From: an uncultured Bacteroidales bacterium
GTDB taxonomy: Bacteria > Bacteroidota > Bacteroidia > Bacteroidales > UBA932
Assembly: GCA_946405485.1 (NCBI GenBank)
Contig: CAMJHJ010000025.1
Location: forward strand, 1 to 16,709
Reading direction: 5' to 3'
DNA: 16,709 nt
The notes under the pieces were generated by a model. That model saw only the letters and a program-made list of their open reading frames with translations, was not told the DNA's origin and did not search any database. Both the position numbers and the translations under genes were made by a program. Positions 8,377-14,133 of this stretch are shown here, one piece after another (the stretch's first letter is position 1; every line of letters starts with the position of its first letter).

Positions 8377-8454
8377 CAGAGAAAGGCAGTGTGCTGCAGG
8401 AAGCAGAATTGAACCCTTCGGGGAATGCTTCCTGCAGCACACTGCCTTTCTCTG
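8377..8454. terminator. Perfect 29-bp inverted repeat between convergent genes; likely bidirectional terminator or palindromic repeat element
   Basis: Bases 8377-8405 are the exact reverse complement of 8426-8454 (29 of 29 pairs), separated by 20 bases. Within the loop, CCC (8414-8416) and GGG (8421-8423) can pair around TTCG, giving the very stable C(UUCG)G tetraloop. The element begins 8 bases after the der stop and ends 9 bases before the stop of the convergent lipoprotein gene, which suits a terminator for both strands. However, neither side is followed by a T-run, so it is not a textbook intrinsic terminator. The length and perfection of the arms also allow a REP- or MITE-like repeat. 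Both arms contain CTGCAG. Confidence 0.75.
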
Positions 8455-8463
8455 TGTCCGGCG

Positions 8464-9546
8464 CTATCGGATGAGGCGGTCGAGGACGGCCCAGTGGTCG
8501 GGAGTCATGGAACCCGCGCTGAAGAGGCAGATGCCCGCGGCTCCGGCATCCAAGGCGCCCAGGACGGCCTCCTCCATCTCGGACGGCAATAAGCCGTGGC
8601 CTTCCGGATCTTCAATCTGGTCCTTGTGCTGCCAATCTTTGCAGATGAACAAGCCGCTGTAGACCGGGATCCCCCGCTCGGCGACACTCACGACTTCCTC
8701 CCGCGTGACATCACCGACCCAGGAAGCCGGCTCCAGATAGAAGTCATTGTAATTCATCGGGAAGAAAGCATCGACCGCCCAGTCATTCCACTGCTGGCGC
8801 ACCATCCAGCGCGCATAGCTGTCCGGTCCGGGGAAGACATCGGCGCTGATTTTCTTTCCCTGCTGGTGGACAGCGGCTGCGATCCGGTTGACCAGGGCGG
8901 TCACCACGTTGCAGCGGAACTCAGCCCATTCCTCACATTTCGAAGGATCCTCCATCGCGCGGATGTCAATCCCCGTCTTGGCCTTGAAATCGGCCACGCA
9001 ATCGTCACAGTAGCAATAATCCGCAGGAGCATACTCCTCATTCATATCCAGGCCGTATTTGTCCCACAGGCCGCGGGACAGGATGACGTCGGCATAGCGG
9101 ATATAGTCGAGCTGCACATAATCCACGGTCGGGATGGCGGCGACTTCCGAGTAGCGCTTGACCAGATAGTCGATGACCTCCGGATTGTGCGGGTCCAGGG
9201 TCTTGTAGTAAGGTACGTACGCGGGATGGTCGTACGCAGATTCACCCAGGCGGTTGACCGTGTACCAGGAAGGATCCTGGTTTCCGTCGATCATCGTCGG
9301 GATCCAGGCATGGTATTCCAAGCCATATTCGTGGGCCAGAGCCGAGGACTTCGCCATCTGTTCCATGTCCCATCCGCAGTTGTAGCAGACTCCCGTGACG
9401 CCGTGCTGTTTAAACAGGGCAAACTGCTCCCGCTGGGCAGTCTCGTCCGCGATGGGAGAGCCCCACACATAAACCGGTATCTTCGCCTGCTTCGCACAGG
9501 AAGCGAGCAGCAGGGCCGCGATCATCACTGCAAATAACTTTCTCAT
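8464..9546 (-). CDS. Putative glycoside-hydrolase-like TIM-barrel lipoprotein
   Basis: This 360-residue protein has a lipoprotein signal (hydrophobic residues 4-14, lipobox LLAS-Cys17). The mature part begins CAKQAK, lacking the acidic motif linked to surface export in Bacteroidetes, so a periplasm-facing location is inferred. The rest resembles glycosyl-hydrolase-like (GHL10/DUF4015-type) barrels: an early strand PVYVWGSP, VDYVQLDYIRYAD at 141-153 with the DYIRY signature, ISADVFPG at 233-240, and AFFPMNYNDFY at 260-270. A short CYCDDC motif at 178-183 could be structural or metal-binding. The substrate is unknown and catalytic residues cannot be assigned with confidence. It starts 18 bases after the histidine kinase stop and, unusually here, has AAAGGAG ahead of its ATG. 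The shared operon suggests a link between cell-envelope glycans and the sensor, but this is inference. Confidence 0.75.
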   Translation of the reverse strand: MRKLFAVMIAALLLASCAKQAKIPVYVWGSPIADETAQREQFALFKQHGVTGVCYNCGWDMEQMAKSSALAHEYGLEYHAWIPTMIDGNQDPSWYTVNRLGESAYDHPAYVPYYKTLDPHNPEVIDYLVKRYSEVAAIPTVDYVQLDYIRYADVILSRGLWDKYGLDMNEEYAPADYCYCDDCVADFKAKTGIDIRAMEDPSKCEEWAEFRCNVVTALVNRIAAAVHQQGKKISADVFPGPDSYARWMVRQQWNDWAVDAFFPMNYNDFYLEPASWVGDVTREEVVSVAERGIPVYSGLFICKDWQHKDQIEDPEGHGLLPSEMEEAVLGALDAGAAGICLFSAGSMTPDHWAVLDRLIR

Positions 9547-9552
9547 ATGATT

Positions 9553-9559
9553 CTCCTTT
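9553..9559 (-). promoter_or_regulatory. Shine-Dalgarno-like site (AAAGGAG) before the lipoprotein gene
   Basis: On the minus strand AAAGGAG lies 6 bases before the ATG at 9546. Most other starts in the window show no comparable sequence, as expected for Bacteroidota. It supports this start codon, and may raise translation of the lipoprotein relative to the kinase encoded before it. It could also be chance in an AT-rich gap. Confidence 0.5.
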
Positions 9560-9564
9560 GAATT

Positions 9565-12500
9565 TTACTTCGGGTAACGGACGGTGAAACAGGCCCCGCC
9601 CAGGGCGAAAGAGGTGGAATACTCGATCGTGGCGCCGCATTTCTCCAGGATGCTCCGGCTGATGGCAAGGCCCAGGCCAGTGCCGCCGGTCTTGGTCGTA
9701 AAGTTGGGCGTAAAGAGCTTGGGACGGTTCTCTTCCGACACGCCGCGTCCGTTGTCCTCCACGACGATGTCGTAAAAACCATCCTCGGATGACTGGCGGA
9801 GCTGCACCAGCACACGGCCTGGCTCCGGAGTCGCCCCGCTTTCAGCCTCTTCCTGCATACGCGCCTCCACGGCTTGCACGGCGTTGGCCACCAGGTTGAC
9901 GATCACCCGGGTGAGCTGCGGCTTCGGTCCCATCACCTTCACGCCTTCCAGACCCAGATACTCAAAGCTGATGCCCTCCTTATTGTCGAACATGGACAAT
10001 TCTTCGCGGATCAGGCGGTCCAAGTCGATGGGCGTCGGTTCCTCGCTGTACAGTTTGGCGAAAGTGGAGAACTCGTTGGCCGTCTCCGTCAGGATGTCGA
10101 TGTGGTCCAGGACGATGGCGGACATTTCATCGAAGCGGTCCTCCCAACCCGGCGCATTCCGCTCCTTGAGCCGGATCAGTCGCTGGATCTGGAGCTTCAT
10201 CGGCGTCAGCGGGTTCTTGATCTCATGGGCGACCTGGCGGGCCATCGCGCTCCAAGCTTTATCCCTTTCCGCCTGCGCCAATTCCCGGGTACTGCGGGTC
10301 AGGTCGTCAACCATCCGGTTGTATGAGCGCACCAGCGAAGTAATCTCATCGTCGTTGTCGTAACGGATGTGCTCCAGGCTCTCGACATCCGCGGCGCTCA
10401 TCTTCTTGCCCATCAGCTCCAGCGGCTTGAACATCTTGCCCACGATGGCGCGGATCATGAACCGGGCGATGATCAGCAGGATGAGGAAGACGGTCAGGAT
10501 GGTGACGAAATGCATCACGGCATCCATCTTCAAATCATAGTTCTCCTCCGTGTACGGGGAACTCATCAAGGCAAGGATCTTCCCTTCGGCATTGCGGATC
10601 GGAGCATAAAGGGCGCTGTAAGACTTGCCGCCGATCTTTTCGCGCTGGATGTAATAGCGTTTGTTTTCGTGGGTGATATAATGATAGGCGACCTGGTTGA
10701 CGCGGCAGCCCAGCAGCAGGCGGTCGAAAATCTCCGGTGTCGTGGAGTCAAACACCTTTCCATCCGTACCATACAGCGTGATATCGGACTTCAACGTGTT
10801 GCTCGCAGACTCGAAGGCATCCTTGAATTCCTTGCTTCCCAGGTCATCGACCGACTTCGCGTCCCGGCAGGAGGCTTCCAGCAGCGCCTGGATGGAATTG
10901 ACCTTGTCCGACATCATAGCGGAAAGGTTTTCAGCGCTGCGGTCATAGACGAAATAGACACTCACGCCGGCCAGCACGACCAGTGTAAGGACCAGGGAGA
11001 GAACCAGGACGCTGGAAACGCGGGAACGGAAATAGTTCTTTTCGAAAACCGTCGCCGACCTGCGCCGCCGGGTAAGCAAGAGCAGGGTCAGGGCGAAGAA
11101 GGCCATCAAGGCAAGGAACACGCCGCCGGTCACGAAACGGCTCGCCTTGACCTTCGGGCGGGAAATCACGATGACGTCCTCGTCGGAGATGCGGTTGATG
11201 AAATGAAGGTAACCGTCTTCGACGAAACGGGGCTGGTCCGTCTGGAAGATAACGCGTTCCTGCTTGTCATTCAAGACCGTAGGGTAGGCATAGTTGCCCC
11301 GCAGGGTGACCAGTTCCCGACCGCTGTACTTGGCATAATCGTAGTTTGAGGGAATGAGCACCCGCCCCGGCGCGGAGACGCCCAGCAGGGTGGAATAACC
11401 CTTGTCCTGCTTGTTGGCTTTCGGTTCCAGTTCGATCAGCATGTCCGTAACGCCCGTGTACGCGTTGTAATAACGGAATATACCGGTATAGACGGCATGG
11501 ACGCCCACGGGATAAGAATACAGGAAACGGGAGCCTTTCGCGACCGGTTCTCCGCCTTCCGTCTTGCGGCGCAGGAATTCCGCACTCTCCGGCGCAGTCT
11601 CGGACTGGTTCACCAGATAGACGGAGATATCATAGTCCTGCACAAATCGGGACATATAGTTGTCCGTGATACGGTTCAGGATGATGCCTGCGCTGTTGGG
11701 CATGCCGGCGATGGCGGCGATGACGCCATCCCGCTCGATCGGCCGCTCCAGGGAGCGCAGGTTCAACTCCGCCACGATGTCGCGGTCGATGGACAGGCGG
11801 TTCGCCCATACGGCCTGGCGGCTTTCCTCCTTCCGGAATCCGGCCAGTGCAGTCACCAGAACCAACGTGAGAGAGAACAGGAAGGCAATCGTGATGCGCG
11901 ACGTGGCGGACAGTGCGTCATAGCGGATGCCGAACCATTTCCGCATCGCGGGACGGAGCATTTGCAGCACGAGCGGGACCAGCATCAGCAGGCCGATGAA
12001 AAACAGGTACACCAGCCCCGAATAGAAAGACAGCTCGTTCAGTTTATACAACTCCAGGGAGATGCTCGAATTAAGCGCGATACTGCGGACGGCAAAGACC
12101 GAATAAACCCAGATCCCGGCCAGCAGGAGGATGCCCAGGAGGGACAACAGGTCCAGCCAGACGCTTCCCTCCAGCCTCCGGTATAGCTCCAGGCGGACGA
12201 AATAGGTGCAGAGGACCAGCAGTATGATGCCGATGTTGAGGATAAACACCGCACCCAGCGAATACAGGATGTTGCCATCCGCATAGACCGCCGGGGAGAA
12301 GAGACTGCTGAGGATATTGGCGCCCCGCCCCCAGAAATACAGGGCAAGCGTCATCGCCATCAGGGCTGGCAGCACGATGGCATAGCGCCGGAGCGTCTTC
12401 TTGTTGTGGAGGAACAGGAGGGCGGCTGCGGCGAAAAAGGCGAAAGCAAGCCAGACATACGCAGAATGGCGCTGGGGATCCCGCTGAAGGGATTCCGAAA

Positions 12501-13119
12501 TCACCTTGAATACAGGCCTTCCATCCAATTCGACCGGAGTTCCGCCGCTGAAGGACAGGGGCCGGACGAAATACTTGGCCGGCAGGCGCAGCTTGCCGTT
12601 CACCTTGTTGGGCAGGCTGGCATCAAACTCGTCGACGATCTCCAGGCCGCCGATGACCTCCACCTCATCCTCAACCAGGCTTTTGACCAAATACCACTTC
12701 GGCCCCATGCAGATCAGGGAGGGTTCTCCGGTCACACCCGTCAACGGAGACTCGAACTGCGCCTTGGGATTGGAGAACATCGGATACACCATCCGGTGAG
12801 AGATGTCGTCATTCTTGAGGGAGAACTGGTTGCCCCAGGCCCGGAGCGTGTCACCGACATATTTATAGATGACCATGTCCTCCGGCAAGGGGGTCAGTTC
12901 GAGCCAGCTCTCATCCCGCTCGTGCATCGCCTCCTGCATGTAGGCCTCGAGCCGTATCATCCGACGGGACAGCTGGCGGCCCACCTTCCGGGCCTCGCCT
13001 CCCGTATCCACGCTGCCGGAATCATACGGCAGCGAGAGCAACAGGAAGACCAGGCTGACAAAAAGCAATGCCAGCGCCAGGAAATCCTTGGACCGTATCT
13101 TTTTCAGAAAGGAGCTCAT
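9565..13119 (-). CDS. Large multi-span sensor histidine kinase, NtrY-like
   Basis: This is a 1184-residue membrane sensor kinase. I count about ten hydrophobic spans: near 13-30, 220-237, 245-263, 283-307, 321-344, 365-387, 408-427, 662-683, 700-724 and 868-890. They leave three large probably extracytoplasmic regions (about 31-219, 428-661 and 725-867). A HAMP-like linker follows (about 890-945), then the H box RQVAHEIKNPLTPMKLQ with phospho-acceptor His965, and a HATPase domain with N box NLVANAVQAV (Asn1079), G1 VEDNGRG (Asp1122) and G2 GGTGLGLAIS (1145-1154). The AW..MARQVAHEIKNPLTP pattern is typical of NtrY-family kinases. All catalytic boxes look intact. No response regulator is in the window, so the partner is unknown. 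Its ATG overlaps the rlmH stop as ATGA; a lipoprotein gene follows 18 bases downstream. The signal sensed cannot be read from the sequence. Confidence 0.92.
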   Translation of the reverse strand: MSSFLKKIRSKDFLALALLFVSLVFLLLSLPYDSGSVDTGGEARKVGRQLSRRMIRLEAYMQEAMHERDESWLELTPLPEDMVIYKYVGDTLRAWGNQFSLKNDDISHRMVYPMFSNPKAQFESPLTGVTGEPSLICMGPKWYLVKSLVEDEVEVIGGLEIVDEFDASLPNKVNGKLRLPAKYFVRPLSFSGGTPVELDGRPVFKVISESLQRDPQRHSAYVWLAFAFFAAAALLFLHNKKTLRRYAIVLPALMAMTLALYFWGRGANILSSLFSPAVYADGNILYSLGAVFILNIGIILLVLCTYFVRLELYRRLEGSVWLDLLSLLGILLLAGIWVYSVFAVRSIALNSSISLELYKLNELSFYSGLVYLFFIGLLMLVPLVLQMLRPAMRKWFGIRYDALSATSRITIAFLFSLTLVLVTALAGFRKEESRQAVWANRLSIDRDIVAELNLRSLERPIERDGVIAAIAGMPNSAGIILNRITDNYMSRFVQDYDISVYLVNQSETAPESAEFLRRKTEGGEPVAKGSRFLYSYPVGVHAVYTGIFRYYNAYTGVTDMLIELEPKANKQDKGYSTLLGVSAPGRVLIPSNYDYAKYSGRELVTLRGNYAYPTVLNDKQERVIFQTDQPRFVEDGYLHFINRISDEDVIVISRPKVKASRFVTGGVFLALMAFFALTLLLLTRRRRSATVFEKNYFRSRVSSVLVLSLVLTLVVLAGVSVYFVYDRSAENLSAMMSDKVNSIQALLEASCRDAKSVDDLGSKEFKDAFESASNTLKSDITLYGTDGKVFDSTTPEIFDRLLLGCRVNQVAYHYITHENKRYYIQREKIGGKSYSALYAPIRNAEGKILALMSSPYTEENYDLKMDAVMHFVTILTVFLILLIIARFMIRAIVGKMFKPLELMGKKMSAADVESLEHIRYDNDDEITSLVRSYNRMVDDLTRSTRELAQAERDKAWSAMARQVAHEIKNPLTPMKLQIQRLIRLKERNAPGWEDRFDEMSAIVLDHIDILTETANEFSTFAKLYSEEPTPIDLDRLIREELSMFDNKEGISFEYLGLEGVKVMGPKPQLTRVIVNLVANAVQAVEARMQEEAESGATPEPGRVLVQLRQSSEDGFYDIVVEDNGRGVSEENRPKLFTPNFTTKTGGTGLGLAISRSILEKCGATIEYSTSFALGGACFTVRYPK

Positions 13120-13589
13120 TCGTGGTGGTAGGGTTCTCCCTTGATTATCGTAAAAGCGCGGTATAACTGCTCTGCAAAAATCGTTCTCACCATCTGGTGC
13201 GAAAAAGTCATGCGGGAAAGGGAAAGTTTCGAGTCGGCCCGGTCATATACCTTGCTTGAAAAGCCATAGGCGCCTCCGATGACGAAGACAAGGTCCCGTC
13301 CGCTCCGGGCCAGTTTATCCTCCAGCCAGGCGGCCAGCTCCACGGAACGGAACTCCTTGCCCCGCTCATCCAGCAAGACCAGCTCATCGGAATCCTTGAT
13401 TCGCTTCAGGACCAACTCCCCCTCTCTCTCCTTAATCTGGTCCTGCGTCAGGGAGGCGGCGTTTTTCAATTCGGGAATCTCATCCAGAGAAAACGGGACA
13501 TAATGGGAGAGGCGGGATACATACAGTTCCAAGCCCTCCCGAACCCATTTCACATCGGTTTTCCCGACGGTGACCAAACTTATCTTCAT
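13116..13589 (-). CDS. rlmH: 23S rRNA (pseudouridine1915-N3)-methyltransferase RlmH
   Basis: RlmH is a SPOUT-class methyltransferase that methylates pseudouridine 1915 of 23S rRNA in the assembled ribosome, using S-adenosylmethionine. ATG 13589 gives 157 residues beginning MKISLVTVGKT, the normal N-terminus and length (155-159). A TTG 12 bases upstream is in frame but would add MLGS and lie inside the promoter region. Seen: FVIGGAYGF at 102-110, the knot-forming LSLSRMTFSHQMVR at 122-135, and the C-terminal EPYHHE expected for this family. The promoter-like box at 13599-13606 is so close that the leader may be only about 6 bases. The stop overlaps the start of the histidine kinase (ATGA), so kinase production is probably coupled to rlmH translation. 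Confidence 0.96.
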   Translation of the reverse strand: MKISLVTVGKTDVKWVREGLELYVSRLSHYVPFSLDEIPELKNAASLTQDQIKEREGELVLKRIKDSDELVLLDERGKEFRSVELAAWLEDKLARSGRDLVFVIGGAYGFSSKVYDRADSKLSLSRMTFSHQMVRTIFAEQLYRAFTIIKGEPYHHE

Positions 13590-13598
13590 ACTTCCTAG

Positions 13599-13630
13599 CA
13601 AAGATAAGCAGGTGGCTTGATATTTGCAAT
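13599..13630 (-). promoter_or_regulatory. Putative rlmH operon promoter (TTG-N20-TATCTTTG)
   Basis: On the minus strand TATCTTTG (13606-13599) fits TAnnTTTG exactly, with TTG (13629-13627, preceded by A) 20 bases upstream as a -33 element. The same 20-base spacer is seen in the carAB promoter. If transcription starts about 4 bases after the box, the message begins near 13595 with GGAAGT directly before the ATG, so it would be nearly leaderless. Confidence 0.65.
13619..13626 (+). promoter_or_regulatory. Weak candidate -7 box for the DUF4783 gene (GATATTTG)
   Basis: GATATTTG matches seven of eight positions in form to TAnnTTTG (first base differs) and lies 20 bases before the ATG at 13647. No -33 element is seen at the right spacing. 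It sits inside the spacer of the opposing rlmH promoter, so the two promoters would overlap. Low confidence; listed because no other candidate exists in the 57-base gap. Confidence 0.3.
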
Positions 13631-13646
13631 CAATTCCTTACGCAGT

Positions 13647-14057
13647 ATGGAAAGAACAGCTAAAATCATCAGCCTGACCATCGGGTTGCTGCTGGCCCTG
13701 TCCGGCGTGTCACGGGCACAAAGCGGAGAGTACGACGTGTTCGTACCGATTTCCAAGTATATCTCTCAGGGCGACGGGGAAAGCCTGTCGGCCTGGTTTG
13801 CGGACAACCTCGACGTCAGCATCGGGCAGGAGTCCAACAACTGCAGCAAGAACCAGGCGCGCCAGATCGTCAAAAGTTTCTTCGAGACCAACGTCCCCCG
13901 TTCCTTCACTATTTCCCATACGGCCGGAAAAGGCAATAAGAAATATGCCATCGGTTCGCTCAAGACGGGCGGAGAGACCTTCCTGGTCACCCTTTTCGTC
14001 AACATCGACGGTCCCGGATACAAGATCCAGCACCTGAAAATCGAGCCGATGCCGTAA
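13647..14057 (+). CDS. Secreted DUF4783-like protein
   Basis: The 136-residue product begins with a signal peptide: basic MERTAKI, a hydrophobic core SLTIGLLLALSGV, and a probable cleavage after SRA, before QSGEYD. The mature domain of about 110 residues reads VFVPISKYISQGDGESLSAWFADNL, then NQARQIVKSFFETN, and ends GPGYKIQHLKIEP. I recognise this as the DUF4783 family of small exported Bacteroidota proteins, which look like an NTF2-type alpha-plus-beta fold; the fold is inferred. There is no lipobox and no catalytic motif, and its role is unknown. ATG 13647 is preferred over an upstream in-frame TTG (13617), which would overlap the promoter region and spoil the signal peptide. The gene stands alone between divergent rlmH and the promoter of carAB. 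Two unpaired cysteines are not conserved-looking; only the one in NNCSKN is in the mature domain. Confidence 0.8.
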   Translation: MERTAKIISLTIGLLLALSGVSRAQSGEYDVFVPISKYISQGDGESLSAWFADNLDVSIGQESNNCSKNQARQIVKSFFETNVPRSFTISHTAGKGNKKYAIGSLKTGGETFLVTLFVNIDGPGYKIQHLKIEPMP

Positions 14058-14063
14058 AAAACC

Positions 14064-14094
14064 TTGCACGGAAAAAATCCTGTTTTTATATTTG
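14064..14094 (+). promoter_or_regulatory. Putative carAB promoter (TTG-N20-TATATTTG)
   Basis: TTG at 14064-14066 and TATATTTG at 14087-14094 are separated by 20 bases and fit the Bacteroidota -33/-7 pattern, with the same spacing as the rlmH promoter. The expected transcription start, about 4 bases after the box, falls on the run CCCGG at 14098-14102. This is the only promoter-like sequence in the 76-base gap before carA. Confidence 0.65.
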
Positions 14095-14098
14095 TAAC

Positions 14099-14129
14099 CC
14101 GGTTCTCTCCCAGAGGACCGGATTTTTTT
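14099..14129 (+). terminator. Leader hairpin plus T7: probable transcription attenuator of carAB
   Basis: CCGGTTCTC (14099-14107) pairs with GAGGACCGG (14113-14121): eight Watson-Crick pairs and one T-G wobble, loop TCCCA. It is followed by A and seven T (14123-14129), the form of an intrinsic terminator. The carA ATG is at 14134, four bases after the T-run, leaving no room for another promoter. Any carA transcript must therefore pass through it. It lies 5 bases after the -7 box, so the hairpin is nearly the 5' end of the RNA. It may also terminate transcripts from the DUF4783 gene. Confidence 0.75.
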
Positions 14130-14133
14130 GTTT

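Noticed and set aside
10369..11349. 326-codon plus-strand open frame opposite the histidine kinase
   Set aside because: It is antisense to an intact kinase frame and its composition is rich in His, Gln and Asp, typical of a shadow frame.
13590..13601. TTG start for rlmH four codons upstream of ATG 13589
   Set aside because: It would overlap the promoter -7 box and add residues not found in the family; ATG 13589 gives the standard MKIxLVTVGK start.
14067..14087. Weak hairpin (CA-GGA / TCC-TG) plus five T after the DUF4783 gene
   Set aside because: It has only five pairs with a bulge and overlaps the -33 and spacer of the carAB promoter; the T-run is better explained as part of the AT-rich promoter.
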